NCBI RefSeq assembly: GCF_024662215.1
Contig: NZ_CP096115.1
Span: 2,988,935 to 3,052,934, forward strand
Direction: 5' to 3'
From: Methanoplanus endosymbiosus
Lineage (GTDB): Archaea > Halobacteriota > Methanomicrobia > Methanomicrobiales > Methanomicrobiaceae
DNA length: 64,000 nucleotides
Under the pieces are notes generated by a model. The model did not search any database and was not told the DNA's origin. It saw nothing but the letters and a program-made list of their open reading frames with translations. The first letter of the stretch is position 1. Every line of letters begins with the position of its first letter. Positions 53,750-63,915 of the stretch are shown here, one piece after another. Position numbers and translations under genes: made by a program.

Positions 53750-56700
53750 TTATATCATATCGTGATAATGGCTCAGCGGCTCAATTGTGACCTCTTCCTT
53801 CTTAATGACCTCAATTGCAAGTGCCGCTGCTTTGGCTGCCTGTACGGTTGTGATATACGGGATGCCATAATCAAGGGCAGCTCTCATTATCTGCATATGG
53901 TCCTGCCTTGAATATTTGTCAGACGGGGTATTTATTATCAGTTTGGCATCTCCTTTTCTCATCATATCAATGATGTTTGGTGAGCCTTCCTGAACCTTTC
54001 TGACAAGATTTGCCTCCAGTCCGTTCTTTGAGAAGAATTCCACCGTTCCTTTGGTTGCAAGGATATTCAGGCCGAGTTCATTCAGTTTTAAGGCGACCTC
54101 AAGAAGTTCGTTCTTATGCTCGTCCCCTCCTGAGATGAATACCGTTCCTTCGAGCGGAAGCTCATTGTCGGCTGCAATACATGCCTTATAATAGGCACGT
54201 CCAAAGTCATAGTCAATACCCATAACTTCGCCTGTGCTCTTCATCTCCGGACCAAGAACTGCATCAACTCCGGGCAGTTTGTTAAACGGAAGAAGAACTT
54301 CCTTTACTGCAACGTGGTTGATCTTCCTCTCCTTAAATCCTGTTTCTGATATTTTTATGCCTGCCATTGCCTTTGCAGCAATTTTCGCCAGCGGAATTCC
54401 GGTTGCCTTCGATACAAAAGGCACAGTTCTGCTTGCCCTGGGGTTTGCTTCAAGGACATATACAACATCGTCTTTTACAGCATACTGTATATTGATAAGC
54501 CCGCAGACACCTATGCCAAGAGCAAGCTTTCTGGTGTAATCCCTAACCGTCTCAATTACGTCATCACTGAGGGACTGGGGGGGTATAACACAGGCCGAAT
54601 CTCCGCTGTGCACACCGGCTTCCTCAATGTGCTCCATAATTCCGCCTATGAGGACATCTTCTCCGTCACAGACTGCATCGACATCAATCTCAATTGCATT
54701 CTGAAGGAATGAGTCAAGGAGTACAGGGTGCTTCTTTGATACCCTGACAGCTTCTTTTATGTAATTCTGAAGCTCAATGTCATCGTGGACAAGCTCCATC
54801 GCCCTTCCGCCGAGGACATATGAGGGCCTTACCAGAAGCGGGTAGCCGATTCTCTTTGCTATCTCAAACGCTTCCTCTTCAGAGTATGCAGAATCATTTG
54901 CCGGTGAGGGGATTTTAAGATCATCGAGCAGCTGACTGAATCTGTCCCTGTCCTCTGCCATGTCCATCGCTGCCGGAGATGTGCCGAGAATCTTTGTACT
55001 GAGTCCTTCTTCCTGAATAGCCTTCTCAATCGGCATTGCAAGGTTGACTGAATTCTGTCCGCCGAACTGAACCATGACCCCGGAATAGTCATCCTTCCTG
55101 AGAATGTTCATAATATCCCCAAGCTTCATAGGTTCAAAGAAGAGACGGTCTGAGGTGTCAAAATCGGTTGAGACAGTTTCAGGGTTGTTGTTTACTATGT
55201 GAACTTCAGTCCCTTCTTCCCTCAGAGCCATTACGGCATGAACAGTGCAGTAATCAAATTCGATTCCCTGCCCGATTCTGATAGGGCCTGATCCGAGAAT
55301 GAGCACCTTATCCTTTCCGTTCTTCTCAATCTCGCATTCAAGTCCGCGGGTTGAGTAGTAGTATGGTGTCTTAGCCGGAAATTCAGCGGCACAGGTGTCA
55401 ACCATTTTGTACACCGGATCTCCGGCTATCTTTATAATGGCTGCTTTATCAAGGCCGGTTATCTCTGAGATTTCTTCCGGTGTAAAACCATAGTCAACTG
55501 CCTTTATGATCTCTGCATCTGATGGACTGCCTGATTTGAGCCTGTTTTCAGTTTCAATGATATTTGCAATCTTCTGGAGGAAGAAAGCGTCAATCATTGT
55601 AAGTTCTGAGACTTCCTCAACTGAAAATCCCTGCCTGAAGGCATCAAAGAGGCATCCGAAACGCTCGTCTGTCGGATGTTTGAGCAGCATCCTTATTTCG
55701 GAGTGGTCGGTGTGCACATTGATGTCAGTATCCAGTGACCTGAGGGATTTCATGAAGGCCTCTTCAAGAGTCCGGCCTATTGCCATGACCTCTCCGGTGC
55801 TCTTCATTGCTGTTGTGAGGGTTCTGTCTGCACCCTTGAATTTGTCAAACGGCCATCTGGGGACCTTGACAACTACATAGTCAATTGCAGGCTCAAACGA
55901 TGCGGCAGTGCATCCGGTCACAGTGTTTGTGATCTCGTCCAGGCGAAGCCCTATAGCAATCTTGGATGCAACACGGGCAATAGGATATCCGGTTGCCTTG
56001 GATGCAAGTGCGGATGATCGTGATACACGCGGGTTTACTTCAATTACCCTGTAATCGCCGTCTTTGTATGCAAGCTGTACATTGCATCCGCCCTGAACGT
56101 CAAGTGCCCGGATAATCTTTATTGAGGCTGTCCTTAACTTCTGGAATTCATCGTCCCTGAGTGTAAGGATGGGCGCAACAACGACACTTTCTCCGGTGTG
56201 CACACCCATTGCATCGACATTCTCCATGCCGCAGATGATTATGCATGTGTCAGCTGCATCACGCATGACCTCAAATTCTATCTCTTTCCATCCGATGACA
56301 CTCTCTTCAATCAGTACCTGATGAATTCTTGATTTCTGAAGACCAAGCTCGACAATTCTCTTAAGTTCCTCAGGACTGTTGGCGATTCCGCCACCTGCGC
56401 CTCCAAGGGTGTATGCCGGTCTTATTATCGCCGGAAGGCCGACTGTTTCAAGGGCTTCGTCAAGCTGGCTCATCGATTCAAGGATGATGCTCTTTGGTAC
56501 AGGTTCGCCTATCTCATTCATCAGGTCCCTGAACTGTTCACGATCCTCACCGCGGTAGATTGCCTCAAGCGGAGTGCCGAGAATTTCGACACCTTCAAGT
56601 GCACCCATCTCGGCTAATTCGGCGGTCATGTTGAGGGCTGTCTGACCCCCCATTCCGCTCAGAATTCCGTCCGGCTTCTCCTTCTCTATTATTTTTGCAA

Positions 56701-56920
56701 TAACGTCAGCCCTTAGCGGCTCGACATATATTACATCTGCCATGTCAGGGTCGGTCTGGATGGTTGCAGGGTTTGAGTTTACAAGGACTACTTCAATTCC
56801 CTCTTCCCTCAGTGCACGGCAGGCCTGTGACCCTGAAAAATCAAATTCCGCTGCCTGTCCGATCTGAATCGGACCTGATCCAATGAGGATTACTTTTTTA
56901 ATATCATCTCTTAGCGGCAT
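53750..56920 (-). CDS. carB: Carbamoyl phosphate synthase large subunit
   Basis: The 1,056-residue protein makes carbamoyl phosphate from bicarbonate, ammonia and two ATP for arginine and pyrimidine synthesis. It shows two homologous ATP-grasp halves: KVILIGSGPIQIGQAAEFDFSG and KVLILGSGPIRIGQGIEFDYC at the start of each, with EVNPRVSRSSALASKATGYPIA and EANPRASRTVPFVSKATGIPLA. A C-terminal MGS allosteric domain (ILATKGTVEFF) follows. Length is full. It starts 2 bp after carA stops, so the two are one operon. It ends near an A/T-rich stretch at 53690-53750. Confidence 0.97.
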   Translation of the reverse strand: MPLRDDIKKVILIGSGPIQIGQAAEFDFSGSQACRALREEGIEVVLVNSNPATIQTDPDMADVIYVEPLRADVIAKIIEKEKPDGILSGMGGQTALNMTAELAEMGALEGVEILGTPLEAIYRGEDREQFRDLMNEIGEPVPKSIILESMSQLDEALETVGLPAIIRPAYTLGGAGGGIANSPEELKRIVELGLQKSRIHQVLIEESVIGWKEIEFEVMRDAADTCIIICGMENVDAMGVHTGESVVVAPILTLRDDEFQKLRTASIKIIRALDVQGGCNVQLAYKDGDYRVIEVNPRVSRSSALASKATGYPIARVASKIAIGLRLDEITNTVTGCTAASFEPAIDYVVVKVPRWPFDKFKGADRTLTTAMKSTGEVMAIGRTLEEAFMKSLRSLDTDINVHTDHSEIRMLLKHPTDERFGCLFDAFRQGFSVEEVSELTMIDAFFLQKIANIIETENRLKSGSPSDAEIIKAVDYGFTPEEISEITGLDKAAIIKIAGDPVYKMVDTCAAEFPAKTPYYYSTRGLECEIEKNGKDKVLILGSGPIRIGQGIEFDYCTVHAVMALREEGTEVHIVNNNPETVSTDFDTSDRLFFEPMKLGDIMNILRKDDYSGVMVQFGGQNSVNLAMPIEKAIQEEGLSTKILGTSPAAMDMAEDRDRFSQLLDDLKIPSPANDSAYSEEEAFEIAKRIGYPLLVRPSYVLGGRAMELVHDDIELQNYIKEAVRVSKKHPVLLDSFLQNAIEIDVDAVCDGEDVLIGGIMEHIEEAGVHSGDSACVIPPQSLSDDVIETVRDYTRKLALGIGVCGLINIQYAVKDDVVYVLEANPRASRTVPFVSKATGIPLAKIAAKAMAGIKISETGFKERKINHVAVKEVLLPFNKLPGVDAVLGPEMKSTGEVMGIDYDFGRAYYKACIAADNELPLEGTVFISGGDEHKNELLEVALKLNELGLNILATKGTVEFFSKNGLEANLVRKVQEGSPNIIDMMRKGDAKLIINTPSDKYSRQDHMQIMRAALDYGIPYITTVQAAKAAALAIEVIKKEEVTIEPLSHYHDMI

Positions 56921-56922
56921 AT

Positions 56923-57978
56923 TCAGGGAATCCTCCTGTACATCATATCAAATACCGGACTTTCAGTGTCACGCGGACCTCCGAAAGCCTCCGGGTGGAA
57001 CTGGACAGCATAGACATCAAGATCATCTGAGTAGATGCCCTCTACTGAGTTGTCATTGACATTTTCAAATAATACTCCGCAGTCACCGGGCAGTGTGTCC
57101 CTGTCAACGGCGAAGCCGTGGTTCTGGGTTGTGATATAAATCGATCCGTCTTTATGCCTTACAGGCTGGTTTGAACCCCTGTGGCCAAATTTCATCTTGT
57201 ATGTCTCAGCACCAAAAGCGCGGGCGAGGATCTGGTTGCCCATACAGATGCCAAATACCGGGATCTCTCCCATGAAGTGCTTTGCACATTCAACTGCATC
57301 GGTTGCGAAGGCAGGATCGCCCGGCCCGTTTGTGAAAAATATAGCTTCAGGTTTGCAGGCCTCAACTTCTGAGGCTTTTGCATTGTACGGGAACATATGG
57401 AGATCAGCCCCGCGTTTCCTGAATGACACCGCGATATTTTTCTTAATTCCAAGATCAATTACGGCAATTCTTTTGCCCTTACCTTTAATGCGGCATGGCT
57501 CTTTTATTGACACCTGCGGCAGGAGATTAATATCAGATATTGGCTTTGCAGCTCTTGCAAGTTCAACTGCATATTCCGGACTGTTATCTCCTGTTACAAG
57601 TGCGGCTCTCAGTGAACCTTCAATTCTTGTTTTTATTGTGAGTTTTCTGGTATCAACACCTGAGATTCCCAAAAGGCTGTTCTCTTCAAAAAAAGTTTTT
57701 AGAGGTTTATTCGCTGCCGGTCTTTTACATACCTCATGGACGACGCACCCATGGGCATTGACCTTTGGACTCTGAAAGTTCTGCTCGTCCACTCCGTAAT
57801 TACCGATGAGCGGATATGTGAACATGAGAATCTGACCAGCATAGCTGGGATCAGTAAGAGACTCCATGTAACCGCTCATCTGGGTCGTAAATACGAGTTC
57901 ACCGGTGCAGGAACCTTCAGCACCAAAACCGTTCCCGACAATATATTCGCCGTTTTCCAGACCCAAAACTGCTTTCAT
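56923..57978 (-). CDS. carA: Carbamoyl phosphate synthase small subunit (glutamine amidotransferase)
   Basis: The 351-residue subunit supplies ammonia from glutamine. The N-terminal CPSase-specific domain (GEYIVGNGFGAEGSCTGELVFTTQMSGYMESLTDPSYAGQIL) is followed by a class I GATase with nucleophile Cys in FGICMGNQILARAFG and catalytic His/Glu in QFHPEAFGGP. Length is normal. It precedes carB in an operon with 2 bp between. The divergent upstream gene begins 131 bp away. Confidence 0.97.
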   Translation of the reverse strand: MKAVLGLENGEYIVGNGFGAEGSCTGELVFTTQMSGYMESLTDPSYAGQILMFTYPLIGNYGVDEQNFQSPKVNAHGCVVHEVCKRPAANKPLKTFFEENSLLGISGVDTRKLTIKTRIEGSLRAALVTGDNSPEYAVELARAAKPISDINLLPQVSIKEPCRIKGKGKRIAVIDLGIKKNIAVSFRKRGADLHMFPYNAKASEVEACKPEAIFFTNGPGDPAFATDAVECAKHFMGEIPVFGICMGNQILARAFGAETYKMKFGHRGSNQPVRHKDGSIYITTQNHGFAVDRDTLPGDCGVLFENVNDNSVEGIYSDDLDVYAVQFHPEAFGGPRDTESPVFDMMYRRIP

Positions 57979-58108
57979 CTGTTAATCATTATACCTTGGT
58001 GGTGGAAGGTATTAATAACTGGGGATAGCAGCTTTCCATCCGGAAAAATACTTTATAATGGATCATCAAAACAAATTTCTATTTATATTGCAGTTCAAAC
58101 CATAATTT

Positions 58109-58447
58109 ATGACTGAAGCAGTTAAGATTGAGATTATAGGTTTTTCAGATTCTTCATGCGGGCCTTTTCCGTGTGACGGGGACCGGACATGTGAACTTGA
58201 GAAGTGCGCACCGTCTGAGAACCTTGTGAAGGCATATGAAGCTCTTAAAGAGAGGCTTGAGCATATTTACGGTGGAAATATCACAATGAAACTGACACTT
58301 CTCGATGACGGAGTGCCTGAAGATATTATTATGCTGATTGAAGAGCACCATCCGCCTATCCCCATTGTGATGGTTAACGGAAATCTGACACCACTTGGGA
58401 GGATATCACTTCCGCTGATTAGAGAAGAGATAACAAAATATCTCTGA
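58109..58447 (+). CDS. Small thioredoxin-like hypothetical protein with clustered cysteines
   Basis: The 112-residue protein starts VKIEIIGFSDSSCGPFPCDGDRTCELEKCAPSENLVKAYEALKERL. Four Cys cluster in residues 17-33, at spacings of 4, 6 and 5. A strand-helix-strand layout and a cis-Pro-like PPIPIVMVNGNLTPLGRI give a thioredoxin-like impression. Such proteins often bind a metal or a cluster; no function is assigned. It is divergent from carA and next to a gene-free 310-bp gap. Confidence 0.6.
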   Translation: MTEAVKIEIIGFSDSSCGPFPCDGDRTCELEKCAPSENLVKAYEALKERLEHIYGGNITMKLTLLDDGVPEDIIMLIEEHHPPIPIVMVNGNLTPLGRISLPLIREEITKYL

Positions 58448-58757
58448 TAAGACTGATAATAAGAGATTGTTGTATAATTATCCGGAATTAATCAGATTAT
58501 TTCTGTTACTCCGTTTTTTTCTTTTTCCGGCATTTTTGTTATGTGAGCGCATGCAGATGTCAGCTAATCCTATCTGAAATTATCTGTCATTCACTTTATT
58601 ATCTTATTTATTCCGGCATTTGGGCTTATTTTTTGCTGATGGCTATACTGCTGCGTATGTTTTAAATGAAAATTTATTAATGTTATTACAAAATATTCTG
58701 TAACACCGGCAGTCTGTTACGGCGTGACTGCTATCAGATAAAAATGGAAGAAATAAC
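58448..58757. other. 310-bp upstream region of the carbonic anhydrase gene
   Basis: It contains no supported gene. A/T-rich boxes (AAAATTTATTAAT near 58668-58681) and an inverted repeat at 58700-58720 sit before the carbonic anhydrase start. Confidence 0.5.
58700..58720. promoter_or_regulatory. Inverted repeat upstream of carbonic anhydrase gene
   Basis: GTAACA and TGTTAC are perfect 6-bp arms separated by 9 nt. They lie 38-58 nt before the ATG and just downstream of a TATA-like box. That position would suit a repressor site. Confidence 0.35.
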
Positions 58758-59333
58758 ATGATAGACAAATTCATTGAAGGCAACAAACGGTTTATTGAAG
58801 AGGATTTTAAGCAGGACAAAGAGCATTATGAACAGCTTTCCCAGAGTCAGAGCCCGACTGTGCTCTGGATTGGATGTTCTGATTCCCGTGTAGCTCCTGA
58901 GAGGGTTGCGGGTGCAAAATCAGGCGAGATATTTGTTCACCGGAATATTGGCAATATTGTACCTGTGAGTGACTGGAACTTTGCAACAGTTCTTGAGTAT
59001 GCTATCCGTCATCTTAAGGTGGATGATATTGTGATCTGTGGTCATTCAGACTGCGGAGCAATTAAGGCACTCTGCGGTAAAGCCGGTGATGACGCATATA
59101 TTCCATTATGGCTTGATAATGCAAATCCGGCGATGGAAAGGGCGGGGGAGAGACCCGATACTCCGGAGGGTGAGAAGGAATGGAGACGAAAGGTTGAATA
59201 TGAGAATGTTAAACTTCAGCTGGAGCACCTGAGGGTATATCCGATTGTAAAATGGGCTGAAAAGATGGGTAAAGTTGAACTTCACGGTTTATACTTTGAT
59301 CTGGATACAGGAGATCTCTCAAAGATCTATTAA
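58758..59333 (+). CDS. Beta-class carbonic anhydrase
   Basis: The 191-residue zinc enzyme interconverts CO2 and bicarbonate. The zinc and catalytic residues are visible: C40, D42, R44 in WIGCSDSRVAPERV and H96, C99 in ICGHSDCGAIKAL. The C-terminal YENVKLQLEHLRVYPIV also matches the plant-type beta family. In a methanogen it may supply bicarbonate for the carbamoyl phosphate synthase encoded close by or support CO2 uptake. The gene is monocistronic with an A/T-rich promoter. Confidence 0.95.
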   Translation: MIDKFIEGNKRFIEEDFKQDKEHYEQLSQSQSPTVLWIGCSDSRVAPERVAGAKSGEIFVHRNIGNIVPVSDWNFATVLEYAIRHLKVDDIVICGHSDCGAIKALCGKAGDDAYIPLWLDNANPAMERAGERPDTPEGEKEWRRKVEYENVKLQLEHLRVYPIVKWAEKMGKVELHGLYFDLDTGDLSKIY

Positions 59334-59540
59334 TTCTGATTTTTTTATCATCTCATATTCTGGTTGGCATAATTATTTAAGTAAGGTTTATCTTCGTTTT
59401 GATATTGTGGTTATTACTCCGGATTTGATGAAGATCCGACTGCGTTAATTAACAGCATTTCCGGATTGTTTTAATAAAATTGATGTGAATATAAAATAAT
59501 TGCTTTTTGATATAGATTGTTGGCCGGAGGGTTGCTGTAA

Positions 59541-59936
59541 ATGGCGGTAATAAAGGAAGTTGAACTGCTTGGTTTTGATGTATGGCAGTTGTCAAAGATA
59601 TGCCTGCTGGTTTTATTAGTCATGGGTTTTGTTATAAGCCTTATAATTGGAATATTTGCTGCCTTTGGGCTGATTCTGCCACCTTCATTTTTTATTGCCT
59701 TCTCCGGCGGAGAATGGACGGTTCTGGATGCAATTGTTAATTCACTTTTCTGCTCTCTCTTTTCCGGAATGGCGGGTCTTGGAATCGGGGTTTTGTTTGT
59801 GATAGTTTACAATATGCTCTCAGGATACTTTGGTGGAGTTATGCTATATACATATGAGGAAGAACTGCCCGATGACATCCTTAATGAAGGTGATTCCGGT
59901 AAAGAATCTCACAATGAAATGATTGGCTATGAATGA
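59541..59936 (+). CDS. Small membrane protein with acidic tail
   Basis: The 131-residue protein has two long hydrophobic spans (about residues 17-45 and 60-98). The second could be two helices separated by a Gly-rich turn (LFSGMAGLGIGVLF). The C-terminal tail is acidic (EEELPDDILNEGD). The start VIKEVELLGFDVWQLSKI resembles DUF3566-like proteins, but I do not assign a family with confidence. It stands alone. Confidence 0.6.
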   Translation: MAVIKEVELLGFDVWQLSKICLLVLLVMGFVISLIIGIFAAFGLILPPSFFIAFSGGEWTVLDAIVNSLFCSLFSGMAGLGIGVLFVIVYNMLSGYFGGVMLYTYEEELPDDILNEGDSGKESHNEMIGYE

Positions 59937-60042
59937 GGGCGGCATTATGCTGCTTTCTCTTCTTCGTTTTTGCCGGGGGTTTAAACTCTGAATGTCCCCG
60001 GAAAATAACGCAATAATTCTGAAAATAATGTATTAAAAAAGG

Positions 60043-60768
60043 TTATTCCCTGTAGAGGGATACCACTTCACCTATAACGATTATTGCCGGAGGTCTGACT
60101 CCTCTCTCTTTTGCAATATCTGCAATATCGGATAATTTTCCGGTTGTAACCCTCTGATCGGCCCTAAATCCCCTCTCAATTATCGCTACCGGTTTGTCGC
60201 TGTCCATGCCGTTTTCAATGAGCGATTTGGTTATATTGGGCAGGTTTTTGACACCCATAAGAATTACTATTGTTCCCGGAGATTCGGCAAGCCATCTCCA
60301 GTTTATTGCTGATTCGGGTTTTGTCGGATCTTCATGCCCTGTCAGAAAGGTCACCTGAGACGCAAATGTCCGGTGAGTAACAGGAATGCCGACATTTTCA
60401 GGCACTGCAATTCCGCTTGTGATACCCGGCACTGTCTCGACTTCTATGCCCTTTGCCCGGAGATATTCCATCTCCTCTCCGCCACGCCCGAAGAGGAATG
60501 GATCTCCGCCTTTAAGCCGGACCACGTTTTTGCCTTTCAGAGCATACTCTGCCATCAGGTTCTCTATCTCGTCCTGCTCTCTGGTGTGTTTTCCGCCGTA
60601 TTTTCCGACATCAACCTTCTCGACATCGGGAAGGCTGTTTATGACCTCTTCTCCGGGCAGCTGATCATAAAGTATTACATCGGCACTGTCGATTACCTCG
60701 CGTGCCTTAAATGTCATAAGGTCAAGACCGCCGGGGCCTGATCCTACAAGATACACTTTTCCGGTCAT
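60043..60768 (-). CDS. cobA: Uroporphyrinogen-III C-methyltransferase
   Basis: The 241-residue SAM-dependent enzyme adds two methyl groups to uroporphyrinogen III to make precorrin-2, the branch point for cobamide, F430 and sirohaem. The family motifs VGSGPGGLDLMTFKAREVIDSADVILYDQL and RLKGGDPFLFGRGGEEMEYL are present, with ERGFRADQRVTTG near the C-terminus. Length is that of the stand-alone CobA form, without the CysG dehydrogenase part. It is the last gene of the hem cluster, 60 bp after hemC. Confidence 0.95.
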   Translation of the reverse strand: MTGKVYLVGSGPGGLDLMTFKAREVIDSADVILYDQLPGEEVINSLPDVEKVDVGKYGGKHTREQDEIENLMAEYALKGKNVVRLKGGDPFLFGRGGEEMEYLRAKGIEVETVPGITSGIAVPENVGIPVTHRTFASQVTFLTGHEDPTKPESAINWRWLAESPGTIVILMGVKNLPNITKSLIENGMDSDKPVAIIERGFRADQRVTTGKLSDIADIAKERGVRPPAIIVIGEVVSLYRE

Positions 60769-60828
60769 TTTATTTTAATCCTTGATAATTCTGTTATTTC
60801 TGTGATTATTCTGAATCTATGGGAGTAT

Positions 60829-61713
60829 TTAATATTCCAGACCAAGGCTTACCCGTGCCTCTTCTATAAGGTCAAAGGCAAGACTTTTCAGTTTCTGTCC
60901 GATAAACCGTGCTTCCTGCGGAGATCCTCCGCCATCCTCTATTCTCTCATAGCGGCTGCCGTCAAGGGAGAGCACTTCGGCTATTAAAAATCCGCTCTCG
61001 CAATAGACTCCCTGCGGAGTATAGCAGCCTCCGCCAATCTCTTCCATCACTACCCTTTCGATTGCAGTATCCTTCTCTGTCGGAATGTGGTTTATTGTTT
61101 CAAACTGTGCGGCAAGGTCATCGTCATTCCGGCAGACAACCGCTATTGTGCCCTGGTTTGGGGAGGGAACGTACCACTGCGGAAGAAGCCTTGTGCCCGG
61201 AAGATTAAGTCCAAGCCTCTGCATACCGGCTTCGGCAAGGACTATTGCATCGTATTCTCCTTCCTTTAGCTTTCTAAGCCTTGTATCTACATTCCCACGC
61301 AGTTCCTTAATCTCTGCATTGAGATTGCCACGCATCAGCTGGGCACGCCTTCTTGTGCTTGAGGTGCCAACAACCTTAATCTCCTCAAGCGGGCATTCGT
61401 GAACGAGGAAGTCTGCCGGAGAATCGCGTTTGAGTATTGCACATGTCCTGACACCTTCCGGCCTTGCGGCGGGGATGTCTTTCATGCTGTGGACTGCAAA
61501 ATCAACCTCACCTCTGGTGATGGCATCATCGAGTGCCCGGACAAATATTCCCTGACCCCCTACCTTGTGAAGGGGGACTTTTGTATTTGCGTCACCCTCG
61601 GTTTTTATTATCTTTATCTCCGTTTCTATGCCCAGATCTGAGAGCATTGCACAGACCTTTTCGGTCTGTACAAGAGCAAGTTCTGATCCTCTTGTGCCTG
61701 CGATCAGAGGCAT
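60829..61713 (-). CDS. hemC: Porphobilinogen deaminase (hydroxymethylbilane synthase)
   Basis: The 294-residue enzyme joins four porphobilinogens. It starts [18 protein letters not shown] and has [17 protein letters not shown] and [32 protein letters not shown]. The dipyrromethane-cofactor Cys is in [12 protein letters not shown]. All expected positions are kept. It overlaps hemL by 10 bp, showing tight coupling in the tetrapyrrole operon. Confidence 0.96.
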   Translation of the reverse strand: MPLIAGTRGSELALVQTEKVCAMLSDLGIETEIKIIKTEGDANTKVPLHKVGGQGIFVRALDDAITRGEVDFAVHSMKDIPAARPEGVRTCAILKRDSPADFLVHECPLEEIKVVGTSSTRRRAQLMRGNLNAEIKELRGNVDTRLRKLKEGEYDAIVLAEAGMQRLGLNLPGTRLLPQWYVPSPNQGTIAVVCRNDDDLAAQFETINHIPTEKDTAIERVVMEEIGGGCYTPQGVYCESGFLIAEVLSLDGSRYERIEDGGGSPQEARFIGQKLKSLAFDLIEEARVSLGLEY

Positions 61714-62945
61714 TCTGAATATGCTCCGGCAATTTTTTCAATGTCTGCATCTGAATGTGCGGTTGAGATGAAGTTTGTCTCAAACTGTGCAGGAGGCAGG
61801 AAAATTCCGGCTTTGAGCATCTTCTTCCAGAATAATGAGAATGCCTCTGTGTCGCTCTCCTTTGCCTCTATGTAGTTCTGAGGCGGTGTGTCCCTGAAGA
61901 AGAGTTTGAACATTGAGCCTTCATTTACAAATCTGGACTGGTATTTTTCCGGAAGGGACTCTTTTATTACCCTGATATTCTCTTCGAGTTTTACGTATAT
62001 CTCAGGATTTTCACGCAGGTAGCCGACTGCGGCCTTTCCTGCGGCAAGTGTGAGCGGGTTTCCGCTGAATGTGCCTGCCTGATAGACAGGGCCGGACGGT
62101 GCGACCATCTCCATTATCTCTCTTCTTCCGCCGAATATCCCAACCGGAAGTCCGCCTCCGGCTACTTTCCCAAGAGTCGTAATGTCAGGTTTGATGCCGA
62201 ATTTTACCTGTGCACCACCGATTCCAAGGCGGTATCCGCAGATAACCTCGTCACAGATGAGAAGTACGCCGTTCTCCTCCGTAATTTTCCTGACTTCCTG
62301 CAGATAACCTTTTTTTGGCAGAATCGGCCCTACATTGCCCATTACAGGTTCAAGTATGAAGGCGGCGATGTCGTTATTCTTTTCTATAAGTTCTGTTAAG
62401 GATTCGGTGTCATTGTAGGGCACCTGTGCGGTGTGCTTTACTATATCTGCTATTACACCGGCAGAGTCAGGAACGCCCATCGTTGTTGCGCCTGATCCGG
62501 CTTTTATCAGCACTCCGTCATGAGCTCCGTGAAATCCGCCTTCAATCTTGATTATGTCTTTTTTGCCGGAAAAACCCCTGGCAAGGCGGATTGCTGCCAT
62601 AGTTGCCTCAGAACCGCTTGAGACAAAGCGGCACATATCAATGGACGGATGATCCGCTATAATCATCCGGGAGAGGTCCAGCTCAGATGGAGTTGGTGTG
62701 CCATACAGCCACCCTTTTTCAATCTGCTCTGCAATTGCTGATTTTACAACCGGATTTACATGGCCGAGGATTAACGGGCCGTAGCCGAGGCAGCAGTCAA
62801 TCAGTTCTTCGCCGTCTGCTGTCTTTAATTTTGATCCTTCTGCACTCTCCACATAGAATGGATATGGTTTTATTGCCCTTACCGGACTGCTGACTCCACC
62901 GGGAATCAGCTTTTTTGCTTCTTCAAATAGTTCACTGCTTTTCAT
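61704..62945 (-). CDS. hemL: Glutamate-1-semialdehyde 2,1-aminomutase
   Basis: The 413-residue PLP enzyme makes 5-aminolevulinate in the C5 pathway. The PLP lysine is in [12 protein letters not shown], the pocket has [21 protein letters not shown], and the cofactor Asp is in [12 protein letters not shown]. It overlaps hemB by 14 bp and hemC by 10 bp. The length and motifs are standard. Confidence 0.96.
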   Translation of the reverse strand: MKSSELFEEAKKLIPGGVSSPVRAIKPYPFYVESAEGSKLKTADGEELIDCCLGYGPLILGHVNPVVKSAIAEQIEKGWLYGTPTPSELDLSRMIIADHPSIDMCRFVSSGSEATMAAIRLARGFSGKKDIIKIEGGFHGAHDGVLIKAGSGATTMGVPDSAGVIADIVKHTAQVPYNDTESLTELIEKNNDIAAFILEPVMGNVGPILPKKGYLQEVRKITEENGVLLICDEVICGYRLGIGGAQVKFGIKPDITTLGKVAGGGLPVGIFGGRREIMEMVAPSGPVYQAGTFSGNPLTLAAGKAAVGYLRENPEIYVKLEENIRVIKESLPEKYQSRFVNEGSMFKLFFRDTPPQNYIEAKESDTEAFSLFWKKMLKAGIFLPPAQFETNFISTAHSDADIEKIAGAYSECL

Positions 62946-63915
62946 TTAGCCACCTCGCTGTATCTTCTGCAAAATATGTTATTATCAGGTCTGCCCCTGC
63001 CCTCTTGATTGCTATGAGACTTTCAAGAGCGACCTTTTTTTCATCAAGCCATCCGTTTGCCGCTGCGGCTTTGATCATTGAATATTCCCCGCTCACCTGA
63101 TAAGCGGCAAGGGGAAGTCCAAGCGTCTTTACTGACGATATTATGTCAAGGTAAAATCCAGCCGGTTTTACCATCAGTATGTCAGCACCTTCGTATAGGT
63201 CAGTTTCTGACTCAAAAAATGCCTCGCCTGGATTTTCGGGTGCCATCTGGTATGTCGATCTGTCTCCGAATGACATGCCGGAGTCTGCTGCATCCCTGAA
63301 CGGGCCGTAAAGTGCACTTGAGAATTTCGTTGAGTATGACATTATTGGTGTCTCAGTGAATCCTTCCAGGTCAAGTGCTTCTCTTATAGTTGCCACCATT
63401 CCGTCAAGCATGCAGGACGGGGCAATGATGTCTGCACCGGCCTTTGCCTGCGATACTGCAATCTTTGCCATCACTTCAAGTGATTCATCATTTAACAGGT
63501 CAGTTCCGCAGGGTGTATCTCCGATTATCCCGCAGTGCCCGTGGTCTGTATATTCGCAGGCGCAGGTGTCGGCTATTACAACCATCTCCGGGACTTCCTT
63601 TTTGATCTCCCTGACTGCCCTCTGGATAACTCCGTTCTCTGTCCAGCCGGAAGTTCCCTCTGAATCCTTATCTTTTGGGATTCCAAAGAGAATTATTGAT
63701 CTTATTCCGGCTGACTGAACTCTCTGTGCCACAATTCCTGCTGATGAGAGCGGGTATCTGTACTGTCCCGGCATTGATTCAATTGCTCTTTTTTCTTCGA
63801 TTGTCTCATCGAAGAAGAGCGGCATTACAAGGTCGTCCTTTGTAAGGACTGTCTCCTTAAACAAAGGCTGGATATGTCTCTTTCTCAGTCTTCTCAGTCT
63901 TCTTTGCGGGTACAT
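62932..63915 (-). CDS. hemB: Delta-aminolevulinic acid dehydratase (porphobilinogen synthase)
   Basis: The 327-residue enzyme condenses two aminolevulinates into porphobilinogen. The Cys-rich zinc-binding loop [14 protein letters not shown] marks it as the zinc-dependent type. The Schiff-base lysines are in [14 protein letters not shown] and [16 protein letters not shown]. It overlaps the end of the upstream gene by 22 bp and hemL by 14 bp. The ATG at 63915 has no separate leader. Confidence 0.96.
   Translation of the reverse strand: MYPQRRLRRLRKRHIQPLFKETVLTKDDLVMPLFFDETIEEKRAIESMPGQYRYPLSSAGIVAQRVQSAGIRSIILFGIPKDKDSEGTSGWTENGVIQRAVREIKKEVPEMVVIADTCACEYTDHGHCGIIGDTPCGTDLLNDESLEVMAKIAVSQAKAGADIIAPSCMLDGMVATIREALDLEGFTETPIMSYSTKFSSALYGPFRDAADSGMSFGDRSTYQMAPENPGEAFFESETDLYEGADILMVKPAGFYLDIISSVKTLGLPLAAYQVSGEYSMIKAAAANGWLDEKKVALESLIAIKRAGADLIITYFAEDTARWLNEKQ

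Noticed and set aside
53750-57978. Long plus-strand open frames opposite carAB, hemL and uvrA
   Set aside because: All are antisense shadows of strongly conserved genes, without independent motifs or ribosome-binding sites.
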